A DNA stretch of 64,000 bases from CAJBLF01 sp041675025 (GCA_041675025.1 JBAYUS010000002.1:109298-173297), one strand, 5' to 3'; counted from the first letter of the stretch, positions 31,993-42,277 are shown. Made by a program: numbers and translations. Notes: generated by a model from the sequence alone, not told the origin.

Positions 31993-32847
31993 TTAGAAGT
32001 TTCTAAATATTTCTTGTAATTTTCTTCTTTCTTGTTCTGCAGCTTCTCTTTCTTTAATTTCTTTTTCTAGTTTTCTTACTTCTTCTGAAGCCAAGAAAGT
32101 AAACTTATTAAGCTTGTCTACGACTTGCATTTTTTTCTTTTGATCTGCTGTGAAATCTTTTATTTCGTCGAATAATAAAATATCATTTATCGTTACCTCT
32201 AATGATGAAGTCTCTTCGTTGAATGTAAATCTCAATTCATTTGATGTTTCTTCTTCTGTTTCTTTATCTTGTTCTATTTTGGTAATAAACAATATTGGCT
32301 CGTTAGTTTCATCAAGTAAGAATCTATATGAAATAAATATCTTATCATTGTTTGCTCACAAGATATCAAATGTTTCTTCACCACCAGTTCCTATTTTCTC
32401 CTTGAGAAGATAAATATTTTTGGTAGTAAAAAATAATTCACCAAACTTTTTTTGTACATCAGTTTGAAGTTTTGTATCTAATAATTCTCCTACTTGTGAT
32501 TGTTGTGTTGATGATTCTTGTTCTATTTCTTGTATTTCCTTTTTAGCGACATCTTCAGCTACAGCACCTGGTGTTGGTTTAACAACGGGTTGAACCACTG
32601 GTGCGCTAACTGGCTGTGCTTGCACAGGAGCTGGCGTTAGTTTAACAGACTGAGCTTGTACTGGTGCAACTTCAGGAATAGGATCAAATTGATATTTTTT
32701 TTCTAATACATCACCATAAGGAAGATCATCATCTTCTGTTGTTGCTTCAGGGATTGTAGCAAAAATATTTTCTCACCCCAAAATATCATCAGTATATCAC
32801 TGTTGTCCTTGTTGTGTTGGGTTAGTTCATTGTATAGGATCCGTCAT
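31993..32847 (-). CDS. Proline-rich and charged cytosolic protein, unknown
   Basis: 284 residues. The N-terminal 120 residues are disordered-looking, rich in Pro, Gln, Ala and Val (VQAQPVSAPVVQPVVKPTPG). A folded middle part follows (LLDTKLQTDVQKKFGELF, LLDETNEPILFI), then strands (LRFTFNEETSSLEVTIND) and a Glu/Arg coiled coil at the end (EEVRKLEKEIKEREAAEQE). No signal peptide. I do not recognise a family. It is isolated between repeats, with convergent corA downstream. Confidence 0.65.
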
Positions 32848-33042
32848 AGTTGTATATGTATGGAATAAATTTTTATATACTTAATTATATTCAGATTCAA
32901 AAAATATGCAAATTTATCGTTATAAAAAATAAAGAAAAATTCATAAGTCCCTTATTTTCGTAAAGACAAACAAATTCAGTTGAATTTAGGCAGTAATATT
33001 ATACATATTCACCATATAGTCTTTATTTTGTTTTTTAGATAC

Positions 33043-33375
33043 ATGTGAGGAGAAAACACTATTGTCAGTCAAACAAAACTCTTTGTAGGTGGATTAAATT
33101 GGAAATTAAGAGGGAAAGAGCTTAGAGAGGAATTTTCAAAATTTGGTGAAGTTGCTTTTGCTAGAGTAAAACTCGATCAAGAAACGAATAAAAGTAAGGG
33201 GTTTGGTTTTGTAGAATTTATCAATCCTGAAGATGCTGTCAAAGCACAAAAAGCCATGGACGGTCAAGAAATCATGGGAAGAGCTGTAAAAGTAGATTTC
33301 GCAAATGAAAATCCTGATAGGATCCAAGCAAGAGAAGATGCCAAAAAGGCTGCGGAAGAAACTCCTGTATTCTAA
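33043..33375 (+). CDS. RRM-type RNA-binding protein
   Basis: 110 residues. RNP2 is KLFVGGL and RNP1 is SKGFGFVEF, at about residues 12-18 and 49-57, giving one complete RRM with a short charged tail. The start is ATG followed directly by TGA (ATG TGA GGA), so with the standard code the true N-terminus MGGENTIVSQTKLFVGGL would be lost. Small RRM proteins are common in cyanobacteria and other bacteria as RNA chaperones. Target unknown. Confidence 0.88.
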
Positions 33376-33445
33376 TATATTATATTATTTCTTATAAAAA
33401 CACGCGAAAACCATTGGTAAGCATGTTTTTGTGTTTTTTAGTTTC

Positions 33446-33514
33446 GCACCCGGGTGCAATAATTAGCTGAATAGCTTATAAAGCTGAATAACAAAAGTTA
33501 GCACCCGGGTGGAA
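33446..33514. repeat. Pair of CACCCGGGTG palindromes
   Basis: GCACCCGGGTGC and GCACCCGGGTGGAAC are separated by 43 nt of AT-rich sequence with an AGCTGAATAGCTTATAAAGCTG repeat. It looks like the 13294-13329 element with a longer loop. Confidence 0.55.
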
Positions 33515-33556
33515 CTTTTACTTGAAAATACAATATATACCATTAGGTTTGAAATG

Positions 33557-33693
33557 ACTACAGGGCGCGTACGTGGGGTGAGGAATATTACTTCCTATCT
33601 ATCTCATGGGAGCCATAAAGTTACAGCTTATGTTGTAGCGGAGCTACCCACTTCTAAGTTTTTAGGAGCACTACTTGCCTTCTACGGCCATGT
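33557..33693 (+). ncRNA. Candidate structured RNA
   Basis: This segment is less AT-rich than its surroundings. The ends can pair: CTACAGGGC with GCCATGTGG (one mismatch), then CGTA with TACG and GGGG with CCTT. The centre has CTCATGGGAG and CTAAGTTTTTAG hairpins. The 68-codon ORF over it has no family likeness. It has none of the conserved words of SRP RNA, RNase P RNA or tmRNA. 6S-like is possible by its long-hairpin shape only. Confidence 0.3.
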
Positions 33694-33737
33694 GGTTTTA
33701 AAACGAAATATATAAACATTCAAACGATATTTTTTAA

Positions 33738-33795
33738 GTTCCCTCTTTATTTGAAAGAGGGGGGGACCCGCAAGGGTGGGAGATTTTACTAATAA
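33738..33795. repeat. Dispersed repeat of the GGGAGATTTTAC family
   Basis: TTCCCTCTTTATTTGAAAGAGGG followed by CCCGCAAGGGTGGGAGATTTTAC. Compare 7704 and, in reverse, 11636. Confidence 0.6.
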
Positions 33796-33802
33796 ACACC
33801 AC

Positions 33803-34174
33803 ATGCACCTAGACTATAAATCATATCTAAAAAAATATTCACAAATCAACAGGAAAATTTCTACTAAATCTGAATGATTGTTTTGGAATACTATCTTGAA
33901 ATGAGATAGAACTTGATATAGATTTCTCAGACAAAAACCTATTGAATGATATATTCTCGATTTCTATTGTCCTAAGCTTAAATTATGTATAGAAATAGAT
34001 GGTGAAAGTCATGAATGAAAAGGTGAATATGATGAACAAAGAGATCAAATAGTACAATTATTATGAATTAAAATAATTAGATATCACGAAAAAGATGTAC
34101 TTAAAAAACTTGAAGCAGTAAGTATACATATCAATGCAGAAATAGAAGAAAGAGTTAAAGAATTGAAGTTATAA
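33803..34174 (+). CDS. DUF559 / Vsr-like endonuclease domain protein
   Basis: 123 residues. The pattern matches DUF559: FLRQKPIEGYILDFYCPKLK, then LCIEIDGESHE, then a GIKIIRYHEKDVL end, which form the core with catalytic D, E and H of Vsr-like nucleases. Function in this family is unproven; DNA repair or mobile-element roles have been suggested. Seven glycines are TGA, so it is invisible as a whole under the standard code. Repeats flank it on both sides. Confidence 0.82.
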
Positions 34175-34175
34175 A

Positions 34176-34222
34176 ATCCTCCGTCCTTCGGACACCTCCT
34201 TTCAGTAAAGGAGGAACATCAT
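34176..34222. repeat. Dispersed repeat AAATCCTCCG / AAAGGAGG type
   Basis: CTCCTTTCAGTAAAGGAGG hairpin with a preceding CCGTCCTTCGGAC hairpin. It is the same unit as at about 7770-7816. Together with 33738-33795, it brackets the DUF559 gene: the two halves of the 7704-7816 repeat lie on either side of this gene. Confidence 0.55.
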
Positions 34223-34243
34223 TTAATGATATAGTCCTATAAT

Positions 34244-34555
34244 ATGAAAAAAATAAATGAATCATTTACTTGTGCCCGTTGTGGAAAAGAAATTTCTCAG
34301 GCCGCGAAAACCTGTAGAAATCATTGTCCCTATTGTTTTTTTTCTCTTCATGTAGATGGCGATATACCCTGAGACAGAGCCACAACTTGTGGATGAGCTA
34401 TGTATCCTATTGTCTATGAAATGAGAAACTGACAAATCAAAATATGTTTTCAATGTAAACAATGCGGAAAAATTCATCGAAACAAAAGAGCCGATGACGA
34501 TGAAGTAGATCAGTTAGATAGCTATATTAAACAATATAAGGAAATACTTTATTAA
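34244..34555 (+). CDS. RNHCP domain protein
   Basis: 103 residues. The name-giving motif is CRNHCPYCFFSLHVDG (about 27-42), followed by DIPGDRATTCG, MYPIVYE and CKQCGKIHRNKRADDDE. Eight or more cysteines suggest a two-zinc fold. Family function is unknown. ATG 34244 is preceded by ATAGTCCTATAAT. Gly codons include four TGAs. Confidence 0.88.
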
Positions 34556-34556
34556 C

Positions 34557-34658
34557 TAACAGTTAACAACTAACAGTGAATAGTGAAAGTATTTATATAT
34601 AGAGACTATTGTAATATTACAATAGTTTATGAATAAACGATTCGTTCGTTGTTAGTTA
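34557..34658. repeat. Inverted element with ACTATTGTA core
   Basis: AACTAACAGTTAACAACTAACAG arm, core GACTATTGTAATATTACAATAGT (34604-34626 region), then GTTGTTAGTTATTAGTTTTTAG arm complementary to the first. It lies between convergent genes, and the right arm runs into the stop of the next gene. Confidence 0.65.
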
Positions 34659-35582
34659 TTAGTTTTTAGTTTTTTTGAGTATTTCTTCCATATATCCTAC
34701 GAATGTAGGATCTTTTTCTTTAAAATTTTTCATAATTTCTTCTGGTGTATCTCACATTTTTGCTGTCTTTCCTCGTTCGATGATTCATTGCTTGTTGAGC
34801 TTATTTTTGAGTGTTTTATTATATTCTTTTTTGAACTCTTCTTTTTTTTCTTTATCTAAAGTCTTCCATTCTGGAAAAGTTTTTTCGTGCTCTATTTTTT
34901 CTTTTTCAGCAGATTCTTCTGTGCGTTTTTTCTTTACATCATCGATAGATTTTGGTTCATCTGGGGCCTTTTTTATTTCTTCTGGTTTCTTAACTTCTAC
35001 CTTTTTTGATTCTTCAACTTTTTTAACTTCTATAGACTTCTTCTCTACTGGCTTTTCTTCTTTAGAAGATTTTTCTGAAGATCATCCTTTACCAAGAAAT
35101 CATTTTCTCTTTTCTGTGATTTGATTTACTCGAGTATCTCATTTCGTGTCGTCAGTATCATATTTTTGGAAGTCGAATCATTTCTTTTTGCTGAATATTC
35201 TCGTAGCGTTTTTAAGTCCTTTAAATAATTTACCTGGAGCTAATTTTTTAAATGGTCTTCGTATTCATTGATTTAACGCGCTAAGTACTCATGCTCCTGC
35301 TATCATAGCTGGTCTTCGAGTTATTGCAGACACTAAATTTACTGTTCATTTAATTAATCTCTGATATCGTTTTCCTTCTACTTTTGAAAAATTGAGAAAA
35401 TTATCTACCAAAGCGTCTAGAGTTTGTTTTCCTACTTCAGCAACATTTTTAGCAGAACTTTGTCACTGTCTAAGGATATTTGCTAATGCATTAGCAGTCT
35501 CCCCTCATCGTCTAGCGGGAGTAGCTATGGTATTTCATAGTCTCAATGCACCGATATCTATCGCATTTATTACTTTTCCCAT
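34659..35582 (-). CDS. Lysine-rich protein, unknown
   Basis: 307 residues. An N-terminal helical half (GALRLGNTIATPARRGGETANALANILRQ and further) with a hydrophobic short stretch (SAITRRPAMIAGAGVLSAL) precedes a very Lys/Glu-rich linker (about 155-225, e.g. KKVEESKKVEVKKPEEIKK). The C-terminus is a small helical part with KDPTFVGYMEEILKK. It might bind nucleic acid or membranes through its charge; I recognise no family. It diverges from the prenyl synthase gene. Confidence 0.6.
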
Positions 35583-35891
35583 GGGTACTATTATAATTTA
35601 AACACTATCACACGACTATCGTCGTGTATAAATCTCACATCCAAAAACAACTTCTTGAAAACTCTTTTGGTGGTCGATATATATTATAACCATATTTGTA
35701 ATATTGTCAAATATACAATTTATTGTATTTATAGATCAAATATCTATCATAGATTATGAAAAATGAACGATTAATGATGAATAATTAAAGAATTGTTTTT
35801 ATTATAAACTATTGTAGATTACTATAGTCCATAAATAAACAAGTCATCCATTATTCATTATTAATTTTTAATTATTAATTAATTTTAAAGA
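35583..35891. other. Divergent intergenic region with dispersed element
   Basis: It has a CACGACTATCGTCGTG inverted repeat (about 35611-35627) near the minus-strand gene, and from 35757 an ACTATTGTA element (core 35808-35830, AAACTATTGTAGATTACTATAG) with AATGAACGATTAATGATGAAT and ATTATTCATTATTAATT arms. No gene. Confidence 0.5.
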
Positions 35892-36938
35892 ATGGATTTG
35901 TCTTGATTTAAGACCACCTTTGACGGAATATTACAAACATACGTTCAAGGTAAAATAGAACAATCACAAAAACTTATTAGTGACAAAAAAATAAATAGTT
36001 TTATCGACTATATCACTACGTTTATTTTTTCTGGTTGAAAAAGAATCAGACCGTATGGACTACGAATAACCTATACAGGGTTTGGTGGTGATAACGAAAA
36101 AGCTATTTTGAATTTTGGAATCATTTTTGAACTCCTCCATTCTATGGCACTTATTCACGATGATATTATAGATCAAGCAGAGAGAAGACATAATGCAGCT
36201 ACGATGCATTCTTATATTGAAACTCTCCTTGGAGACAGTCCCAATGCCAGACATATCGCAGAATGACAAGCTATTCTTCTCGGTGATTTATTACTCTCTC
36301 GAGTGTATGAGCTTCGATACAAACAACATGACTTCCCCGAAGATCTCCTTTGGGAAGCGAGAAAAAACGTACATAACATGATTGAAGAAGTAATTCTCTG
36401 ACAAATGATCGACGTCGATATGATGATTTCTGGACCAGCTTCCCTATCACTTATCGATAAAAAGAATATGTATAAAACCGCTTCTTATACATTTGTAAGA
36501 CCTATGCTTACTTGAGCTATCTTGGCAAATGCAAATAAAAAACAACAGGGACTTATTAAAGAGCTTGGAGAATATATGGGGCTCGCATTCCAGATGAGAG
36601 ATGATTATCTCGACATCACCTTCGGCGATAAAACCAAGTCCGCATTTACTGACATTCAAGAATGACAACAAACATATTTCACTAACTATATCTTTGAAAA
36701 GTGAACACCACAGCAAAAAAAACTCCTACAATCTTCTATGGGACAAAAGCTCAATGACAAACAAATCAAAGCATTACAAGCTATGTTTGAAGACAGCTGA
36801 GCTATAGAATTTGGTAGACAAGGAATCTTAGAATATAGTCAAAAAGCCAGAGAAATATTAGAAAAAACTCAACTCAATGATGAAGCAAAAAATAACCTCT
36901 TGGTATTGATCAAGAAGATGGAAAAGTTGGAACACTAA
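35892..36938 (+). CDS. Polyprenyl (geranylgeranyl-type) diphosphate synthase
   Basis: 348 residues. The first Asp-rich motif is HDDIID (90-94), the second DDYLD (about 237-241). FSGGKRIRPYG, with a TGA-coded Gly, is the N-terminal substrate site. Residues LLHSMAL, five and four positions before the first motif, suggest a bulky-to-small pattern that decides chain length, but I cannot call the product. It makes prenyl chains for quinones or undecaprenol-like carriers from IPP. No other isoprenoid gene is in the window, so substrates may be scavenged. Confidence 0.88.
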
Positions 36939-36942
36939 TATA

Positions 36943-37016
36943 GTCATTGCGAGAAGTGAAACGACGAAGCAATCTTAGTATTATTATTTAGATTGCTTCG
37001 CTACACTCGCAATGAC
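36943..37016. repeat. CATTGCGAG-type dispersed hairpin repeat
   Basis: Same ends and inner arms as at 11553. It lies 4 bp after the prenyl synthase stop. Confidence 0.8.
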
Positions 37017-37023
37017 AGAGTAA

Positions 37024-37053
37024 AGAAAAAATCCCCAGAGCGGGGATTTTTTT
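37024..37053. terminator. Bidirectional intrinsic terminator
   Basis: AAAAAATCCCC, loop AGAGC, GGGGATTTTTTT between convergent genes. Confidence 0.85.
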
Positions 37054-37071
37054 GTTATATATGGATATTAA

Positions 37072-38337
37072 TTAAATTGATACTTCTATTGGAGCAGGAT
37101 CTGAACCACTACATGCTCATAATACAATATATGTATTTCATGTCATAATTACGCTTGGATATGCCGCTACTGTTCCACTCTGTAAACATCACATAAATGA
37201 TGGTGTATATATTTTATTTGCTCAAGAATTTACACATGTATTAGCATAAACAATTTTTCATGCATCAGAACCAGTTGCACATCGACCATCAACATATCCT
37301 ACTTGGACAGCTTGATCTACTTTGGCTGTTCCTCCAGCAACATGAAGTCTTTCTGTTGGTATAAGTATTCCGATACCGACATTACCATAAATACTACTAT
37401 CGCCCATTACAGAAAGTTTTCTTAATGATGATGGGGACATTCCGATACCTACGTCACCACTAAAAAATGAATTTCCATCAACTTTAAATTTATTTGTTCA
37501 TGGAGTTGTTCCGATACCGACATTACCATCTACAAATAAACTGCCAGCAATATTTCAATCAGAACTTACATTCATATCTCCATTTACATCAAGCTTAACT
37601 GATGGTGTATCTGTTCCGATACCAACATAACCACCATTTACACCAGATTCACTTAATATAACATTTCATATAGGATCTGCTATTCCATCTCATCATCCTA
37701 TTATCTTTACATTACCACCTCATACATTATCATCACTATTTCAAGCAGCGATTAATAAATCATTTCATCGTCACAATAAATTTTGACCAACACGAATTGT
37801 TCTTGCTACATTACCAGGGAACAAAATATTTCCACTTACAGTTAATTTTTCTGTTGGATTACTTATTCCAATACCTACGTTACCATCAACTACTACATTA
37901 TTTGTAAATCTACCACTACCAGTTACATCAAGTTTATATGTTGGTGTATTTATTCCGATACCTACGTTACCATCAAATACTGCCTTTGGTCCATATACAT
38001 ATAAATTAGAATCAGTACTTAAGTCATTAGTTACATTCGCAGATCCAACTACATCAAGATCGTATGCTGGCGTCTCTGTTCCGATACCAACGTTACCAGC
38101 GAAATATGCGTTTCCACTTAATCCATCAAGAACGATGTTTGATGTACCAAGATTATTTCCATTAGTACTGAAGATCATTGTTTTCCAATATCCTAATGAT
38201 TGGTTTACTGTTGGAGTAATATCAAAAGCTTTTGTTATAAAAAGCACGCAAGATACTCAAAGGAAAAATAGGGTTGCTCATTTAATGAATCCCATACCAC
38301 CTCTCTTTGCATGTAAGTTTTTACTTGTGAAGCTCAT
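37072..38337 (-). CDS. Exported repeat protein with VGIGT modules (twin A)
   Basis: 421 residues. An N-terminal membrane or signal segment (GATLFFLGVSCVLFITKA) is followed by at least eight copies of a NVGIGT.TP..KLDV.G motif (e.g. GNVGIGTETPAYDLDVVG), the pattern of phage tail fibre and trimeric surface stalks. The C-terminus (residues about 355-421) has Cys residues in a small domain. The first about 40 residues and 5' DNA are nearly identical to those of the next gene upstream (38485-39849). Promoter TTGTTT-16-TATACT lies at 38396-38423. It is probably displayed on the cell surface. Confidence 0.75.
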
Positions 38338-38395
38338 TTTTCAAGTGTAGAATGTAAAATGTATAAATAGTTTTTGGAGTTTCTTCCTTACTATA

Positions 38396-38423
38396 AGTAT
38401 ACCCCTGATATATAAGAAAACAA
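38396..38423 (-). promoter_or_regulatory. Promoter of twin A surface gene
   Basis: Minus strand TTGTTT, 16 nt, TATACT, about 58 bp before ATG 38337. The same arrangement precedes twin B (39895-39922). Confidence 0.65.
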
Positions 38424-38453
38424 AAAAACTGGGTTTTTAGGTCCAGTTTTACT
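38422..38453 (-). terminator. Terminator of twin B gene
   Basis: On the minus strand AAAACTGG, a loop, CCAGTTTTTTT, about 35 bp after the twin B stop at 38485. The T tract overlaps the -35 box of the twin A promoter. Confidence 0.75.
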
Positions 38454-38484
38454 TGTCATTTTATAATTTTGTGATGTAATAATA

Positions 38485-39849
38485 CTAATCATTACTACAT
38501 TTTATTTTAAGCTCTAAATAGCCAGCAGTTATAAACATTTGAACTCACTTCATTACCCCATTATTAGGACATTCATACAATGAAGAAGATGCATTATTTA
38601 TAGTTTCTTGAGCACCTCATCCCACAGCATTTAGCCATGCAGAATTATGCGTAACAGAGAATGTCCCACTTACCGTTAAGTTTTCTGTTGGAGTTATTCC
38701 GATACCTAATCTTCAATTTGTATTATTCCATACCAAATTAGGACTTGCACCAAATACTCATGCATTGTTGAATTGTACTTGAGTATTAGAACCAGCTGGT
38801 GTACCAGCTCATCATGATGGCCAAACATTTCTACAGTCGCCCAATAAACATATTTCTTTAAAGCTTCCTGTTCCATTTACATCAAGTGTATATGCTGGTG
38901 TATTTGTTCCGATACCGACATTACCACTAAAAGATGAATTTCCATTAACTTTAAATTTATTTATTCATGGAGTTGTTCCGATACCAAGACTGCCATCAAA
39001 TAATGATGTTGAATTACCTACGAATATACCAGCATCAAATAATCAGTTTCCATTTGTATGTATGCTTCCATTCACATCAAGCTCGTATGCTGGTGTAGTT
39101 GTTCCGATACCAACATCACCACTAAAAGATGAAGTTCCATTAACTTTAAACATATTTGCTCATGGAGTTGTTCCGATACCAACACTACCATCAAATTTTG
39201 ATGTTGAATTACCTACGAATATACCAGCGGCAAATAATCAGTTACCATTAACATTTATAGTTCCATTTACATCAAGATCATATGCTGGCGTAGATGTTCC
39301 GATACCAACATCACCACTAAAATACGCCTTTGGTCCATACACATATAAATCAGAATCAGTACTTAAATCATTTTGTACATTCATATCTCCAACTACATCA
39401 AGTGTATATGCTGGTGTAGATGTTCCGATACCTAATCTTCAATTTATATTATCCCATACCAAATTAGAACTTGCACCAAATACTCCTCAGTTATTGAATT
39501 GTACTTGAGCATTAGAACCAACTGGTGGAGTTATAGGCCATGTAGTTTTACAAGTACCATTAAGACAAACTGTGGGCGCACTTACTGTAGACGCACTTAC
39601 TGTTCCGTTGAATGTTCCATTACCATTTGTTCCATCAAGACTAATTCTTTCTGAACCTGGAGTATTTCCCCCATCTATTGTAAGAAATACTTTTTGGATA
39701 TATTGTAAAGTATTTGTAGTAATAGGTTCTATATCGAAAGCTTTTGTTATAAAAAGCACGCAAGATACTCAAAGGAAAAATAGGGTTGCTCATTTAATGA
39801 ATCCCATACCACCTCTCTTTGCATGTAAGTTTTTACTTGTGAAGCTCAT
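38485..39849 (-). CDS. Exported repeat protein with VGIGT modules (twin B)
   Basis: 454 residues. The same N-terminus as twin A (MSFTSKNLHAKRGG, then the hydrophobic segment) is followed by about ten VGIGT-type units (e.g. GDVGIGTSTPAYDLDVNG, GSVGIGTTPGANMFKVNG) and blocks GSNAQVQFNN with FGASSNLVWDN. The C-terminal part differs from twin A. The repeat DNA is itself repetitive (GTTCCGATACCAACA words), so units could recombine. Probably a surface stalk or fibre. Confidence 0.75.
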
Positions 39850-39894
39850 TTTTAATATTTTAAATAATAAATTTACAATTTCTTCATTACTATA

Positions 39895-39922
39895 AGTATA
39901 CTCCTGATATAAAAGAAAACAA
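39895..39922 (-). promoter_or_regulatory. Promoter of twin B surface gene
   Basis: Minus strand TTGTTT, 16 nt, TATACT, about 46 bp before ATG 39849. Same sequence class as the twin A promoter. Confidence 0.65.
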
Positions 39923-39953
39923 AAAAACTAGCTTTTAATGGCTAGTTTTACTT
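39921..39953 (-). terminator. Terminator downstream of ftsK
   Basis: On the minus strand AAAACTAGCC, loop, GCTAGTTTTTTT. Like the one at 38422, it overlaps the -35 box of the next promoter. Confidence 0.7.
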
Positions 39954-40043
39954 GTCAAGTTATAATTTTATGATGTAATATTATTACTCTCCTAAATCCT
40001 CTCTATTTTTTACTCCCTAAATCCCTCTCCATTCCCCATAGAC

Positions 40044-40108
40044 GTCATTCCCGCGAAAGCGGGAATCCAGTTTGCTAAGTATGGATTCCGGATCAAGTCC
40101 GGAATGAC
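40044..40108. repeat. GTCATTCCCGCG-type dispersed hairpin repeat
   Basis: GTCATTCCCGCGAAAGCGGG hairpin and GGATCAAGTCCGGAATGAC end. Second copy of the 26020-26084 repeat. Confidence 0.8.
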
Positions 40109-40144
40109 GTCGACACAATAATAATGAGGAGGTAAATTCGTTTT

Positions 40145-42277
40145 TTATATAAAGATATCTCTTGGCTTAGCACCGTCTTGTGGACCGATGATTCCTTTTT
40201 CTTCTAAAATATCCATTATCCTTGCAGCGCGAGCAAATCCCACTCCAAGTTTTCTTTGGAGTAATGTAGCTGAAGCCTTTCTTGTTGCAGAAATAACCTG
40301 TATTGCTCTTTCGACTAATTCATCGTCATTGTCTCCATTACTACTTCCAAAAAGTTGTTGTCCCGCTTCAAGTTTGTTTTCTAATAAAGCTACTATTTCT
40401 TGGTTGTAGATATCTTCTTCTGTAAGTCCTCACATATATTTCGTTTTCAATGTCATAACGACTTTTTCAACTTCTTCTGTAGAAATGAATGGCGCCTGTA
40501 TTCTCGTGGGTGATTTCGTCGATGGATCCATATAGAGCATATCTCATTTTCAGAGTAATGTCTCTGCTCATTTTCTTCCGAGGATGGTAGTACTATCTAT
40601 TGATGAAACCATTCAGAATGCTATTCTCGTCGGCATATTTGCTTTGATAAGTCCGGTAATAACATCAACTGATGGTCTTTGAGTTGCAAGGATTAAATGA
40701 ATTCCTACAGCACGCGCTTTTGCTGAGATATGAGTAATACAACTTTCCACATCTCTCTTTGCTTTGGAATGCATCATAGATGCTAATTCATCAACCACGA
40801 ATACAATACGGAACATTTTTTCTGGTGGTTTTTTGCTATTATATTCATCTATATTTTTTACTCTCGCTTCTTTTAAAATCCCATATCTTCTCTCCATTTC
40901 TTGTTCTGTTCGCTTCAAAAGTTTTAAGGCTTTCTCAGATTCAAAAACAATTGGTGCTAATAAATAAGGAAGTCCTGTATAGAATGAAAATTCTACCTGC
41001 TTCGGATCAACCATGAGGAATTTGAGTTCAGAAGGTGTATTTTGATACATAAGAGATAGAATGAAATTATTTACACCGACAGATTTTCCTGTACCAGTTG
41101 CTCCCGCAACGAGTAAATGTGGCATTGACTCTAATGTTTTTATGATAATAGATCCATCAATCGCTTTTCCCAGTGCAAGATTATTATCAGATTTTTTCAT
41201 ATCATTGACGAATTCTGTCGTATTCAACACATCACCAAGATGCACCATAATTGGCTTTGGATTTGGCAACTGGATACCTACACAATCGGTCCCAGGAATA
41301 GGCGCAACGATACGAACGGATTTCGATTTGAGTGATAATGAGATATCATTTGATAATCATTCTATAGTAGAGAGTCTGATTCCTTCGTCAGGTTTGATTC
41401 TTATTTGTACGATGGAAGGCCCGATATCGAATCACTCAATCATGATCGGTACGTTGAATTCCATCAATTTATTTTGTAATGCTTTTGCTTTTTCCATAAG
41501 AAATGCTTCATCAATCGTTACGGATTGTTCGGCATTAGTATCGAGAATAGTATAATTGAATGTTGGTTTTTCTCCAGAAAAATTAATTGTCGGTCTGATT
41601 TTTTTTTCTCTGATCTGTTCTTTTTCTTGGATTTTTCTTTCGAGTTTATCTTTGATTAATGATTTGATGAGTGAACGAGAAACAGGTTGTCAGAAGTTTG
41701 GTTTTTCTTCTTCCTCTTCTTCCTCCTCTTGATCTTCCTCTTGGTATCTAGAAGATTTTGATTTGGTTGCAGATTTTGGTTTTTTTTCAGTTTTGAGACT
41801 AATATTTGGAAAGGTAAAATTGAGTGAGTAAAAAACCCATACAATTGCGAGGATAAGTAAAATAATAATAAATGATTTGGTTGCTATAGATTTACCGCCA
41901 AACATCACTTGTAATAAAGCGATTATTGGTCGTGAAATATATCATCAGAGTTTTTCATATTTTCATAAATCACCATCAATAATTGGGAAGTTAATCACTG
42001 CAGATATAATAACCATCATCACCATAAACTGTCTGATAAGTAATTTCATCAAATGTCCTTTGATCATAATAACAATACCCACAAAAAAACAGAAAGCAAA
42101 AAAAACGTATAATCCAACTTCTCCAAATGCTATACTTGCATAAGTTCTGAGAAACATAATCACAGGAGATCCTTCTGCAAAATATAAAGAAAAGAAAAAT
42201 AGTGACCCTAAGACCGTAAGACTTATTCCGAGCTTGTATTTATTTAAGATGAGACTCTTCTTTTTTCTTCTAGCCAA
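40145..42277 (-). CDS. ftsK: FtsK/SpoIIIE DNA translocase
   Basis: 710 residues. About four N-terminal membrane helices (residues about 20-145) are followed by a short acidic linker (QEEDQEEEEEEEEK). The motor domain has the FtsK signatures LVAGATGTGKSVGVN (Walker A), FLMVDPKQVEFSFY, IVFVVDELASMM (Walker B) and LATQRPSVDVITGLIKANMP. The C-terminal gamma domain is a winged helix (ATRKASATLLQRKLGVGFARAARI) that reads KOPS-like sites. It moves chromosome termini through the septum. The linker is much shorter than that of E. coli FtsK, nearer to SpoIIIE length. Confidence 0.93.

Larger units (their letters stand above)
33376..33802. other. Gene-free stretch with palindromes, possible RNA and repeat
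   Basis: It holds a weak hairpin after the RRM gene, two CACCCGGGTG palindromes (33446-33457 and 33501-33513), a possible structured RNA (33557-33693), and a GGGAGATTTTAC-type repeat (33738-33795). Confidence 0.5.

Noticed and set aside
33509..33715. 68-codon ORF
   Set aside because: No family likeness, and it covers the possible structured RNA. The RNA-like pairing is the better explanation, though also weak.
37300..39450. CRISPR or tandem-repeat array from GTTCCGATACC words
   Set aside because: The words lie at irregular distances and encode the VGIGT motif in two open frames.
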